The notes beneath the pieces are model-generated. The model ran no database searches and was not told the origin of the DNA. It was given only the letters and a program-made list of their open reading frames with translations. From Trichopria drosophilae (taxonomy: Eukaryota > Arthropoda > Insecta > Hymenoptera > Diapriidae), in NCBI GenBank assembly GCA_030407085.1, contig CM059582.1, forward strand, positions 30,269,001 through 30,333,000: 64,000 bases of DNA. Reading direction: 5' to 3'. The translations under genes and the position numbers were made by a program. This document shows, piece by piece, positions 1 to 12,240 of the stretch (its first letter is position 1; each line of letters opens with the position of its first letter).

Positions 1-1093
1 ACAAGATTTGCATAGTTAATTAAAAGATTCGTAATTATATTAGTTTGTTGTGAACAATATTGTCAAAAAAGAGACCACAGTGAACTGTGAATTCGATAAG
101 CCAAATTCTTGAGATTCATGCAGAAACTTAAATTTAAAGAGAAAAGAAAATTTTGTCAATAATTAACAAAACTACTTGCGATCTTGTACGACCCCGTAAA
201 TTGTTTGTTGTTAGGACTTTATTTGCAAATTGGCAACACATTTTCAAAAATCTTAAATTTCTTTTTTAAAACGTAAAAAAAGGTTATGTGAACAAAATTG
301 ATGGTAGTCAATATGAAAAGTGGCCAAGTTTACGTGGAATGACCAATATGTAAAAATCACTATTCTTCACATCTTCTAGTCCCGAAAAAAAATTTGCTAG
401 ATATTTGATGTTTTGTTAAAGAATTTTTCTATTCATTTATTTGCATTATTTAATATTTCAAAGTGAAGTTTCGATTCAATTTACCTCAAGAAAATTCTTG
501 ATCATTAGTAAAAATGGGTCGCGAGATTTTAATATTCATTTCCAATCAATCATCGAAATATGAATATCTTACGATACCTGATGACGCTCGTGACAGCGCC
601 TTTCACGTACTGAATAATGATAATATATTCTACAATATATAGTGCAGAGGTGATAATTATTTTCGCGTTAATGGAACGCACGTCAACTAGTTCCCAGTGT
701 CTCATACCGATGCATATCCTGGCTGCAGAAATCGTGGAAATGAGGTACAGAAGAGACGAGTGGATGAGACTGTAGTATAGCGTAGACGGGAAACCTGATA
801 CACAAAGTGAATCTAGAAGAGTAGAGGAAAATGTATCCATAGAAATGAAGAATGTAACAATGATTATTAAATGAATGTAAGACTATTAAAGTGAAGTTTG
901 AAGTACCGAAATGAAATTATATCCTAGTTCTAAATTATCTGTAATCCCTTAAACGAAGGAAAATACGAGAGAAAGAAAAAACTGAATATTCGTAGTAGCT
1001 GAAAAAATAGGGATATAACGAGGCATTCTGAAGGAAACTAAAAAGTAGTTTTCAATATTCCTATAGTAGAGTAGACATTTTGAGTACGAGCTA
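1..1093. other. AT-rich sequence, no gene seen
   Basis: I see no recognisable gene, RNA or repeat boundary here. The short open frames on both strands have no recognisable domain, and their base composition matches the AT-rich surroundings. A slightly more GC-rich patch near 680-800 has no exon-like structure that I can defend. Confidence 0.5.
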
Positions 1094-1816
1094 TAATTCT
1101 GAAGTCCCGGAGATGCACGTTTTTGAGTTAATTTTCGACCTTCATTGTCAACAAGAAATAAGATTAATATTGGCTTGACAGTGACCAATCCTACCATTTT
1201 CGAGTATGCCCTTCTTTCGAAATTGCAATTAAATTGCTTCAAAGACCAATATGGTGCATTTTAAATATAGAATGGACAAAATTGCGTGAGTTTCGTTTTT
1301 TATGAATTTTTGTTCGCACCAATAATGTTGTATGATCGATGCCTATTCGCAATAAAAAGAGCACAAAATTTATGAACTTCAACTAAAAAGTTGTTTGTTT
1401 TGTCCCGACTTTAGGGAAAATTTGCTAAGAACAAAAATGGTTTGTAATGAGACAAAGAATACTCTCAAATTTTATCAGAATGCATTGATACACTTTGTTT
1501 TTTTAAAAATTCGAAAATTTGAAATTTCGAAAGAAGTAATTTAAAATATCTGAAAAAATGTGAGAAGGTTCTTTAGTCAATTCGACAAAAAAATTCACAA
1601 AAAACTAAACGCACGGAATTTTGTTCATTTTTTATTTAAAATGCACCATATTGGTTTTAGAAGCAATTTAAATGAAATTTTGAGCACACCAATGGAAAGG
1701 GCATATTCGAATATGATAGGGTTGGTCACTTTCAAGCCAATATTAATCTTATTTCCTGTTGAGAATGAAGATCGAAAATCAACTAAAAAATATGCATCTC
1801 CGGGACTTAGGGTTAA
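1094..1816. mobile_element. piggyBac-like foldback MITE (degenerate left end)
   Basis: The two ends are inverted copies. The left arm (about 1101-1330) and the right arm (about 1570-1811) share the block around AGTCCCGGAGATGCA. Both also carry the complementary stretches that include TGCACCATATTGG and the AATATTAATCTTATTTC segment. Read inward, the right end is TTAACCCTAAGTCCCGG, which is a TTAA target followed by CCC, as in piggyBac-type elements. The left end is mutated to TAATTCTGAAGTCCCGG. The element has no transposase coding capacity; the small ORFs across it are shadows of the arms. A related right end lies at 48490-48610. The superfamily call rests only on TTAA plus CCC/GGG ends. Confidence 0.65.
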
Positions 1817-3070
1817 TAGGAGATATGCCAGCTAAGGTGCTTTCTATTGTCAAGGCAGTTGATCATACAAGTCATTTGTCGATAAGAGTTTTAATATTGA
1901 AATAGATCTCCTTCCTCTACTGATAAACCGTTTCAGCAATGATTGTTTAAATAATAGTATCGAATATTCTTATTTAAAATTTACAAAAGGAGGTAAGATT
2001 TTTATTGAAGAAATTAGACATAATTTTGTCCCACATTTTAAACAGAGACCCCTATTCTAAGGCCGGAAATGCGTCGCTGCAATTCGGAGGTGTTGCTAAG
2101 ATGCTAGAATAATCAATTATGGTTATAAAAAGAAAGACATTTATTACATTATTTTTTAAATATTTTTTTTTAACTTTAAAAACATGCAAAACCATGAGAG
2201 ACAAGATATGCTGGAGCTAAACTCACGTCTTTTTGATATCTCTCATTTTTTTCAAATAAATTGAAAAATCCTCGAATAAACCCGTTAAAGTATAGATCTT
2301 CTAAGAAAAGTACCAATATCCGGGTGAAAAATATCCAAATAATAGTAAAAGATGTATTTTCTAAAATAATCAATAGGATGAAATAAATTAGTTGTCACTA
2401 TTAGGAGTTGATTGAAAGGAGTTTTGTCGTCTTTCAAACACAATGAGCTAACAAAAGACGATTGTTGTTTGCAGATACGTAACTCACGAGAGTATGTCAT
2501 CTCAAAATGAATTTAATATTTGAACGTTATTCAGTATTAGCTCTGCTCGTCTTCCCAGCGAAACTCATTGCGAGATGCTACGTCGAGATGTGCCCGGCTG
2601 CTTCGGAGGTGGAACCGAACGGAAATTGTACCGGAAGGCATTCAAAGTCGGGTGTTGCATCCGTAAACGCGATTTTTAGACTGTTAAAATATTTCAATGT
2701 ATATAGATATACCTAGGCGTAACCGGAAAGTAAGTAAAGATTATAAGTTATTAGAGTCACGTGGCAGAAGATAGTGTTATTCCATTTTTATGCTTTTAAA
2801 AAAGATTTTAGTAAAATGTTCCGATTACTTCTTAAAATAATATTCTAACTAAATTTTGTTCAAAATGTATGTGCAAAACATTACAGTATATTATTACTAT
2901 ATAACAATTTTTCATCTTGCATATGACGTAAATGTTTTAATTAGTTTATATATTGATTAGAATTAGATTGCATCAGAAATATTAAAAAATTGTATTTTTA
3001 TTCAAAACATGCAGTATTAACTTATGACATTAATGTTTCAACTCATGCTTTTATTTTAGTCTTTTGATTC
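1817..3070. other. AT-rich sequence with a small GC-rich patch
   Basis: This stretch is mostly AT-rich with no gene recognised. A patch at about 2540-2680 is clearly more GC-rich and is open for 69 codons on the plus strand (2507-2716). That peptide has no recognisable domain, so I do not call it a gene. It could be a conserved noncoding piece or an unrecognised exon. Confidence 0.4.
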
Positions 3071-3526
3071 CTGATTTAGGGTGCACCTCAAAAAACCGAC
3101 ATTCAAAAACCAGACATTCAAAAACCAGAAAATTAAACAAAAAAGACACTCAAAAACCAGAAATTTCAAAATATACATATTCTGTATACATCATTAATGA
3201 TTGAATTCTAAATGTGCTTAATAAATAATACGGAGGTCAAACTGATTTGACCTTCGAATGACCTACAAAATTAAACGAGTGTACCTCAATAACCCGACAA
3301 ATCATTAAACAGACATTTAAAAACCCAGTCATTTCAAAACCAGATATTTCAAAACCAGACATTTCAAACCCAGATATTTCAAAAAACAGACCTTGAAAAT
3401 ATGTCTGCATTTTGAAATATCTGGTTTTTGAATGTCTGTTTCTTTAAATGTCTGGTTTTTGAATGTCGGGTTTTTGAATTGTCTGTTTTGTGATTTGTCG
3501 GAATGTTGAGGTGCACCCCTGATTTA
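3071..3526. mobile_element. Foldback MITE, CCGACA family subgroup A, 8-bp TSD
   Basis: The element proper is 3079-3518. It starts GGGTGCACCTCAAAA and ends with the inverse, TTGAGGTGCACCC (a mismatch sits just inside). The direct repeat CTGATTTA flanks both ends (3071-3078 and 3519-3526), a perfect 8-bp target-site duplication. The interior is nearly all short A-rich units ending in CCGACA, CCAGACA or CAGAAA in the left half, with the complement (TGTCTGGTTTTTGAA type) in the right half. A second left-end-like sequence at about 3276 (GAGTGTACCTCAATAACCC) suggests an internal duplication or an element inside an element. An 8-bp duplication fits hAT-type or Merlin-type transposases. There is no coding capacity. 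Confidence 0.85.
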
Positions 3527-4264
3527 TTATGCTTTCTTTTTTTATGGACCGGTAGGTTTTCGTAAGATTTTCATTATTTATGACTACTATTCATTCATTC
3601 TCATTTGTAGTAGTATATTTATCTCCATTATTTATTTCTTACGTTAATCTATTCCTGTTTTAATATTGAAAGTTGACAACTTGAGTGTGATACTCAAGTA
3701 CTTGGAGCGAGATTAAATTTCCGAACATTAAATTCATCCGACGAGGGAACTAACAGTAAGAGTGATTTACTTTACTCAGAACAGTCAACGCATTCAAGTA
3801 CTCGTAAGGAGAATCTCCTCATAGTCGATCAAAGTCTCTTGCGAGACTATCCAGTAACTCTCAAATACATATATGGAGAATGGATCCAAGTGGCATTACC
3901 GACAAATAGCATGAACTACCCTTGCACGACAAAGGAGGAAAACTTGTAGGTAGAATATCACCTGACGCGAAACTTGCTTTATGACGCTCCTTAAAGAGAA
4001 AATCCTGTTACGTAATATTAAGCGATTATTGGTAAAGTTGGAAACTGTTTTAATCAAGATAAACGGGTATTTTGTTATTTGCATATAGAAAAGGTTTTTA
4101 AAAATCATACTAGATAATTATTAAGCATCACTCAATTTTATATTGGTTAAAATAAAAAAAAATGTACAGTGATCTATGCAGATACATAGTTTTTATTTAA
4201 TCAAACATGGTTTCTGAAAGATACGGTAAAAAAATTAATTTGTAATGTTTATGTTTATTATATA
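3527..4264. other. AT-rich sequence, no gene seen
   Basis: No gene, RNA or repeat boundary is recognised. The 70-codon minus-strand frame at 3896-4108 has no recognisable domain. Confidence 0.5.
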
Positions 4265-5159
4265 GGGGAAGATAGGGCGAAGTGACGAATCTCAAATATT
4301 TCTATTATCATCATACTGATGGTAAAATATCATATGTGGTTTCTTTGTTTACACCATTTTTCACATTTTGAGGCATGATATTTCATTTTTTGTTCTCTTA
4401 CCTACTTTTGGGAGTGAGAAATGTAATTTTTAAACAAAATTTTCAAGTCACTTTCCTGTACTTTGTTCTCAGATTGGTCAATATTTTCATTTTGGCAGTT
4501 TAATAATCACTATTTATATATTTATTCTAAAAGTATATTTTTTGGACTTATTTATAAAACATGAATTGTTCCTTTTTTGTGTGTTTATAATGAGATATCG
4601 TACCTGGAAGACCAAATGATACTTTGGGGTGAAGTGGCGAAACTGTTTCCAGGATGTCTCTATTGCGTGATTATTGTTTAATTTAGAATTCCCTTTTGAT
4701 AAATGTATTGAGTAACTAAAGACGAAGTTAAAATTTGTGACCCTGATATAATAAGAGTATTCAAAGCTGCCGAAGATGCAATTTCTTTTTTTTTACCGTT
4801 GTTGGAAACTTTGATATATCTGAAGAGGTTCGTTCCACCCACGTGAAAATTCTATTTTTATTAAAACAAACAATAATAACTTAAAAGATTATGACTTGCA
4901 CTTAATTTTATCGTCTCAGAGACCTCTAAAAATAAGGATTCGCCACTTCACCCCGATATCGCCACTTCGCCCCGTGTATTTTAAGCTATTTAAATTGGCC
5001 ATAGTTAGCCATCTGTAAAACATATAAAGTAAGTAACATGCATGTAAATATTAACTATGAAAGTACCTATCAAATGTTACATAGCATCATCCTAAATACG
5101 AAATTCAAAGAGAGATATGATACACGGAAAAATCCTTGCCGCTTCGCCCCGCCTTCCCC
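4265..5159. mobile_element. Foldback MITE with GGGGAAG ends and TA target
   Basis: The ends are inverted copies of about 25 bp. The left end is GGGGAAGATAGGGCGAAGTG and the right end reads inward as GGGGAAGGCGGGGCGAAGCG. The outermost GGGGAAG is flanked by TA on both sides (4263-4264 and 5160-5161), consistent with the TA target of Tc1/mariner-type elements. The core of the end recurs inside the element: GGGGTGAAGTGGCGA at 4626-4640, and its complement at 4940-4954 and 4959-4973. No transposase reading frame remains. The class assignment is inferred from the TA alone. Confidence 0.75.
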
Positions 5160-5161
5160 TA

Positions 5162-5904
5162 ACAATAATATACTAGTTTACAGTGTGATAGCGGTATTCT
5201 CCTCAGAGAGTTCGAAAAATATTTATATAAGCTCCATTCAAGTAGTTTAGGTTTTCTAACGGCGAATATTACAAGCATGCTGTTTTCCAATATCATAATG
5301 AAATTACCTAAATTTCATACAAATAAGGAATTTGTCAATTAGTGAAGATATTAAATTTACGACAGAAATTTATCAGCTCGATTACAATCCGATAGTTCTC
5401 TTCTTTATCATCATGAAAAATGGTGAATTTTTCTTCTCCACTCGATTTGACTAGTATCTGTCATTAGAGGCAAATAAGTTGAAATTAATAGAGGCAACAT
5501 CTATAATTGCTACTTATAATGATGAATAAATATTTCATTTACTTTGTTGGCATTTTTGATATTCACCAATAATCTAATTTTTGAATGATTACAAGAAAAC
5601 TGTGCAGACGGTCTAAATCATAGCAACCAAGCCAGTATAGTAACGTCGAGCTCTAATACTATTCCTATTAATATGTAAATTTATACAGATGTGCACGTTG
5701 TAATTATTACAACGTGGCATTGGAAAAATATCGTTCAATAAACCCTATCAAGAAAGTACGATAAGAATATTCGAGTATTTTTCAGTGGACGGACAAAAGG
5801 GACGTTCGATTAAAGTAAACAAATCTGCATTATTTAAGAACTATTTTACTTTTCAGTCGAATAAGACTGTTTTTCGTTACATCTCAAAATGAATTAACTA
5901 TTGG
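5162..5904. other. AT-rich sequence with one perfect short palindrome
   Basis: No gene is recognised. At 5694-5716 there is a perfect 23-base palindrome: CACGTTGTAAT, one T, then its complement. It contains a CACGTTG/CAACGTG half-site on each side. Nothing else here is distinctive. Confidence 0.5.
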
Positions 5905-6816
5905 TCTTAATTCATATGTTTGGGGGTCATGTTTTTCTTTTAATTTCATTTTTCTTGTCGATACCACGATTTCTTTGACAGGAAAAGTGCATAAAAAGTA
6001 CATAAAATGTTTAAATTAAAGGATATGCAGGTCGGCATTTTTTATTTCACCTTGAAATATCCAAAGTGGCGGCTTATTACAAGAAATTTTTTAAAAATTC
6101 AGTACGGAAATATAGTATTTTAAAAAAAATTTCAACTAAACTGAGCAATACCACGGACATAATCTTTTGTCAGCTATTTTGAATTTAGAAATTTTGACCT
6201 CACATTCGTAATCAGCAACCTCGAAAATGTACAGATACAAATTTTTCCGCATGTCGAGAAACAACTTCCAAAGTTTTTCATCTATGGCTGTCATATTAGG
6301 TCTTCCATTTTGAATTTCGATTTTTACTTCAGATTCGTGATCAGCATACCAGAAAACATCTTATAAGATAGATAGTTTAGTGGAAAATTTGTTTAAAATG
6401 CTATATTTCCATACTGCCAAAATTTAAAAAAAAGTTCTTGGAAGAAGCCGCCATTTTGGATATTTCAAGGTGAAATAAAATTGCCAACCTGCATATCCAA
6501 AAGTTCAAACATTTTATCCAGTTTTTATGCACTTTTCCCGTTATAGAAATCTCGGTATCGACATGAAAAATGAAATTTAAAAAAAATTACCCGCAAAAAT
6601 GTGTTTTTTTCACATAATTTTGCCAAAATCAAAGGAAAATACTCAATTTTTTTGAAATTTCTCAGCAATTATTTGAAGAAAACTCATCATTCGAAAGAGC
6701 ACCCTCGAAAATAGTAAATAAGGTTCATTCCGAACTACCTATGTGTTATTTTCAGTTTGAAATATGCAATGGAAGTTGTACATGGGAAACGTGCATTTTG
6801 AACGTTAACGGGTTAA
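5905..6816. mobile_element. Left-truncated foldback element with TTAACCC-type right end
   Basis: Arms at about 5910-6120 and 6400-6605 are inverted copies. Shared blocks include GGTATCGACA, TGCACTTTTCC, the GGATATGCAGGT type block and GAAATATCC with its neighbours. The right side extends another 200 bases to a terminus that reads inward as TTAACCCGTTAACG (6803-6816), matching the piggyBac-like ends elsewhere in the window. No matching left terminus is visible, so the left end looks deleted. The loop (about 6190-6360) holds two units of a ~120-bp repeat with the ATTCGTAATCAGC motif, which is also seen near 16 kb, 29.8 kb and 43.8 kb. Confidence 0.6.
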
Positions 6817-7385
6817 GATGCTTGAGTGCATAATACTCGGTCGATATATAGTATGCGATAGCGAATAACATTACAAGGTTACACACAAGATCAAGTCTCA
6901 GTCTTTGAGCAGCCAGAAAACCTAAAATTGTGTCTCTAACTTTTTACCCCAATATGCATTGTTATTTGGACGTTTCCATATTATTGGATCACTCTGAAAT
7001 TCAGTACTCTAAGTAGTAACAGTCCTCATCATGGGTTTTTCACATTGGACTATTACTACTTAGGGTACTGCACTTAAACATGTACGCTTCTCGAATGTGT
7101 AACAAAGTAATACAAAATAATCGCAAATATCATAACTAATTGCTTTATGACTCGATGACCTCATATTGGCACACTTAGAATAGTGATGTTGAAGTAGTCG
7201 ACACTAATAGATAGAGACAATAGGGAATCACAGATGTACGTGACCTACCCGACCACCATTTGCAGAAGCATATTGATGGACAGAGAAGTGTTCATCCAGA
7301 TGTAAGAATTAAAGACTGAAAGAACATTTTCTTCTGATTAACCAATTCCTTTTATGAGAACAATACAGGAATTGAGTATTCTTCC
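6817..7385. repeat. AT-rich sequence with an AAGTAGTAACAGTCC hairpin
   Basis: A small inverted repeat lies at 7001-7071. The left arm runs through AGTACTCTAAGTAGTAAC and AGTCC, and the right arm is its near-exact complement (GGACTATTACTACTTAGGG). The same motif recurs at many loci in this window. The rest of the stretch has no recognisable feature. Confidence 0.6.
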
Positions 7386-7990
7386 AGAGTTCACAATATT
7401 CTTGTACCGTTTCCATTCGAGATCTCGCGATTCGACGTCATTGCCTCTCGTTTGAAGGCTATAGGAAGGCGCCCGCGCCATGGGCATCGGAACGACGCGC
7501 CTAATATTGGCTTTGCGGAAAACGCACCCCCGGGGTACACAGACGCGAACCTAATGCGATCCACGCGCGAGCTCACGTCGATCGTCGTACCGCAATGGAC
7601 CAACACGTAGGAGGCTGACGTACGGGCGTGCATCCGGAATCACCCCGTGAAACGTACTCCCAAACGCACACGTCCGACCGACGTTCACATAGGGGTGTGC
7701 GTACACGTGTCCCTGCGTGTGAATTCGATGTCGCCTACGTGTACGTACCGCTTAGATATACGCTCCACGTGCACTAAACCACCAGCAGGACGCATATATG
7801 CATCGGGGTGTGCATGTGTGTACAGATATGCACTAGTTCGATATCCGAGACGAGGCGTACACAACGACTGCCGTTGACTCGGGTAAATACCGGCATGCCT
7901 CGGAGTATCACAGTATCACAAACACATCGGGGTCGGTGTTTATGTGGGAGGGAAATTAAAGGAGCTCCGGCGGGATCGTATAGTTTCTAT
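7386..7990. promoter_or_regulatory. GC/CpG-rich island with clustered ACGTG and two CACGTG sites
   Basis: Composition changes abruptly to GC- and CpG-rich. Between 7575 and 7771 several ACGT-centred motifs cluster, including two perfect CACGTG E-boxes (7704-7709 and 7766-7771) and ACGTG at 7737-7741. CACGTG and ACGTG are known binding sites for bHLH, bHLH-ZIP and bHLH-PAS factors. Overlapping open frames exist on both strands (such as 7391-7633 minus and 7647-7877 plus), but that is expected in GC-rich sequence and none carries a recognisable domain. A candidate cis-regulatory element or an unrecognised exon are both possible; function is inferred. Confidence 0.3.
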
Positions 7991-8392
7991 AGCACGTATC
8001 GAAGAACGATGGCGAGTTTATGCTGTACCAAACAATTGTTACATTATTTCAAATTTTCAAGGAGCGAAAATTGGTAATAGAGTTTCAAAAATTCAGTTAA
8101 TTAGTTGTTTGCAGACAATGAAGAATACCTACAGTCGCTACAAAGTTATTTAAAGGTGTATATTTATACATTTCTGCGATAAAAGAACATTGAATTCTAA
8201 AGATTTAACAACAAATTTCGATATCTTACCGACATAGGACGTTTCATAAAGTACAAATGAAAAATATTGGTAATAAATACATTAGAAATAGTCTGTGAAA
8301 CAGAGATATTATTTCTATTATGCACATTGTACCGTCACGAATTTTGAGTTCAATAGGTCGGTTGTATTACCCTTTAATTCTACTGGTCAATA
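7991..8392. other. AT-rich sequence, no gene seen
   Basis: Nothing recognisable. The small frames entering from the GC island end here without any domain. Confidence 0.45.
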
Positions 8393-8815
8393 CAAAAATG
8401 TTACAGAGATAAAAATGGCTAATCTTTGTTAATTTTGGATCGCAGAATCCTAATCCGATAGCGAACATTTTTTATTAGCTCTTGTTTCCATGTAATATGG
8501 GGATAAAGTTGCAAAAAACGTGATTTTCTCAATTATTCAAGGAAGTATATCTTTCAACAGAAATGCGATAAAAGCTTCAATGATAGCTTGAAATGAAGCT
8601 TATAGCTTCTATTTCACGAAAAGACAATTGATATACGACATGGTAAAAAATTATTTTCTTAAACGGGCATTTGTTGTTATGCGTAACACGTTGTCTCACC
8701 TTACTACCTGTTACTACTGCTCATTTTTGCCGCACAGCCGACCAAAATTCTGGCGAGCGGGAGATTGAAATCGAATGTTCGAAGTACAAAGATGCATTTT
8801 TACGTAATATAAATG
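8393..8815. mobile_element. Half copy of the 35-36 kb foldback element
   Basis: This stretch parallels the left arm of the element at 35112-36290 block by block and in the same order. The blocks are the AATC..TGTTAATTT start, GAATCC..AATCCGATA, TTTTTATTAGCTCTTG, CAACAGAAATG/CGACAGAAATG, GCTTATAGCTTCTATTT, the TGTCTCACC/GTCTCACTATTAC block, and AGTACAAAGATGC near the end. No inverted partner follows, so only one arm is present: a truncated or half element. It has no coding capacity. Confidence 0.6.
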
Positions 8816-9440
8816 TTTCATAATATGAAACAATGAAATGAAAATAATGTCTTATGAAAAATCAGGCGGATATAAGTAAATGCAGATTCCTCTGGAACTA
8901 AATATACATTGATCAAATTACGATTGTGATGTTTAGGCCATAATCCAATCATATTATATCGAGAACTTACCAATAAAACAGACAAAAATCTTGTGATTTT
9001 CTTGTGAACGAAATGTGGAATGTCGTGCATAACGTTTCATGTTGTTTTAACAAGATCGTGATCTTAAAATGTATTATGTAGTGAAATATATATATTATAT
9101 ATAATGAATTCCGAAAATATATTAACATTCGATTCTCACTAAAATTTTTATTTTGATAGCACATCAAACAATATTATAGCATTACATTTCTAGGGTCACA
9201 AAAAGTAAAAAAAAGTTTTACCGCTAATTTTGTAACAAAGTTATTTTTACAAATCCAAAAAAATATTTAAAAAATTGATAACATGTAGAAAGGGCTTCAG
9301 ATGCAGAAAAACATATGTATTAGACTATTTTCATGTTTTTTAGCCTCCTAGAAATATAGTGCTATAAGATTAGTTGATGTGCTGTCAAAATAAAAATCAT
9401 ATTTTTGATAGATTTAAAATAATACCCATTTTGAATGCCC
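8816..9440. other. AT-rich sequence, no gene seen
   Basis: No gene or repeat boundary is recognised. Two overlapping minus-strand frames (8818-9030 and 8967-9167) encode hydrophobic, AT-driven peptides with no domain. Confidence 0.45.
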
Positions 9441-9647
9441 TGTAAAAAAAAAGGTACTTAAAATAACTAAATTAGTAGGTGCGTAGTGAGAACCATATAT
9501 TTAGTCATTTTTACACTGCAATTAGATAAATTGACTAAAATTTAGTTAATCCAGTTAGTCGGAACTAAATTAAGCGTAAAAATTATTAAATATTTAGTTC
9601 TCAGTGGACGACTACCTATTTTGTTATTTTAACTAATTTTTTTTACA
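9441..9647. mobile_element. Small foldback MITE with TGTAAAAAAA ends
   Basis: The left arm (9441-9514) and right arm (about 9574-9647) are inverted copies. Both start TGTAAAAAAA at the outside and share TTAAAATAAC, the AGTAGGTGCGTAGTGAGAAC / GGTAGTCGTCCACTGAGAAC block, and ATATTTA..ATTTTTAC. Length is about 207 bp. I could not define a convincing target-site duplication, so the exact ends are uncertain. Confidence 0.65.
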
Positions 9648-12240
9648 ATGTGCACATTTATATTCTTCTAGTAAAAAAACAGATCATACACCTGGTATTT
9701 TAAAAAGTACATTTTTTCAGTGTACATATGTCTAAGTTACGTCAGTAGAATAGGACAGATCTAAACAGGAGTGAAATTGGATTTAAAGTGAACTTTTATA
9801 AGTGTCATCATTTTTTTGTTTTATTATTTCTTGATATTAATTGAGAAACACTCAATAATAAGAGTAAATACTGGATTAATTGTAAATTGTAGAAAGTCTA
9901 CTGTCATTTTTTGGCTTGTGATTGATAAAATTACGTGTCATAACATTTCTTTTTGACGATATGTTTGCTGAAATTGCTGAAACATATTCAATTTGTGTAC
10001 CTTTCCATTTTTATTTTAATTATGAATCTAATGCAAGGACGAATATACCGACGAAGGCATGACATTAATAATATGTACAGCGTCATTATCTTACATTTAT
10101 ATAAACTACATCCGTTACATATGAGTATAGCTGAATTAATTGTTAAAATAATATCATTACGAAAAAGACATTTGTTAACTGTCAGCAATAATCGTTAAAT
10201 AATTTTACTACTATTTCTACGAATATTAAAGTATTACATATATGGTTACTTAATATTTTATACATTACGAGAAAGAATACCAGAAAATTTAAGTAGTAAC
10301 ATCCCACGCCCGCATGTCTGACATATATACTATTTCTACTTATATCACTGCGTTGTCTGAAGTATGTTCTGATGTTTTAGTTATTACTTTTTTAATTTTG
10401 TAATCCAAATAATCACCATCGAAGGGCAGAGCATTTAAGAATTAGTCATACTCAGGATGCTACCGAGTAATAAACACAATTTAGAATCATTATAACATTT
10501 TTAGAAGGTAACAAAAATCCATATGACAGAGAGGAAGGTATCCGATAAAAGTCCTAGTTGCAGTATGTATATTTTCTATTTAGATCAGATTTCACACATT
10601 TTGTTCATCACACGACTGAATTCTACATTTAAGAATCCAGAAATTCTAAAACATCCATTAAAATAAAAGACAAACAGTCAATCTGTATTAAAAAACTAAC
10701 ACCCAAACAATATTTCTAGGTGACCTTGTGCGGTCGAATATCATAAAATTGAGATAATAATTTAAAGGCCCTGACGTAAATCGCAGGTAAATGATTAATA
10801 TTCTCTTATCATCAAGCTTCAGTTACATTTCTAGTGCAGACGTATTTAATAATAATTTTCGATTACATGAATAATTAATATCAATAATGAATATTTTGTT
10901 AAAAAACTAATCGCCTGACAAGCAACAAGTTATACTCAATATAGTAAACAAGACTAGAAAATACTTATAAACGTCCGATATATTCTTTAAAGATTTTGCC
11001 TTCATCAGAACAAACGGTTATGTTTATTTTCTTTTTTCTCCTAATTCTTTCTGGACTGACAACATCACAGTTATTTTAACTTATGTTAACACATAGAAGA
11101 AAGAAAATTCTTTTTAAATATTCCGAATTATTCTTTTTATTTAAATCAAGTAATCTCATGGTATTCAGATTCTGTAGTTGTTTCAATTAAGTTTCTGCAA
11201 ATGAAACTAATATTCCTTTCTATATTAAAAACGACCTCAAATTTTGAAGATAAAAACAATTGTAAGAATACATTTCCTATGAGGGACTGTTCAAAACTAC
11301 AGCATGAAGCTGAAACGCATAATATAAAACTAAGCTACATTCATACTACACGATAGGTTATTTTCATATAAAATAACCGACAATTAATTTTATTACATAT
11401 TTTTAAAATTTTTGAGGCTGATATTTTTTATTCTTTTCTACTCTACAAATTCTAGTATTTTGAATAAATATGTTTCTATTGTATATTTCTTACCAAAAAC
11501 GACAGAACTTTTCTTAAATTACTATTTAAAAGTAATCAAGATATTTCTATGATCTTTATCAGTGACCTTCAGAATGGTCGGACTAAATCGAAAATGTATT
11601 TACGTTGACTAGCTTCTATTCATAGAAGAGATACTGAAGGTACTGAATATCGAGTAGAAACCCTGATGAAAAGCATTATTTGCGATACGTCAGTAGTAAA
11701 GCTCGCTTCATTTCTGCGGCTTTTCCAATTGATTATATGCATGATGAAATAGTACTAATAGAAATAGTAACGAATGATATAATTAAGCGCAGTATTTCAA
11801 ACAGTGAAAGATCATAGAGAATTCCAGTTAATTCAGTTCCGAGGATTTAGCAAGCAAACATTACCGTGCTCGTGAATGACACATGCGACTTTGATGCGTT
11901 CGCCAGTTTGCCTGAGACGGTTAAATTTACATTCTGTTTGTAGGCGTCTCGATTTACGGTAAACAAGCAAAGCTATAGTTCCGATACCTATAAATACATA
12001 GTTGCGTTACGTGCACGTAGTTTGCATAAATTAAGAATGTACTTTTAAGAAAAAACGTGAATAATTATGTGATTATTAAATATGATTTGTTGTAGAGGGT
12101 TAATTCTTACGTTAATTAAGTTAAGAATTTATTTTCAGTAATTATTGCATTAATAAAATGTTAAGGCGAAACGAATGCTCGCTGTATTAAGTGGAAACAG
12201 CCATAAGTAGTCAGACATGTACTACTCTTATTTTTCAGTA
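9648..12240. other. AT-rich sequence, one weak TAGTAAC hairpin
   Basis: Mostly AT-rich sequence without recognisable genes. At 10292-10352 there is a degenerate copy of the TAAGTAGTAACA...TACTATTTCTACTTA hairpin motif. Another very short one (TAAGTAGT...ACTACTCTTA) lies near 12205-12231. The overlapping frames at 9953-10198 (plus) and 9988-10188 (minus) are chance openings in AT-rich DNA. Confidence 0.45.
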
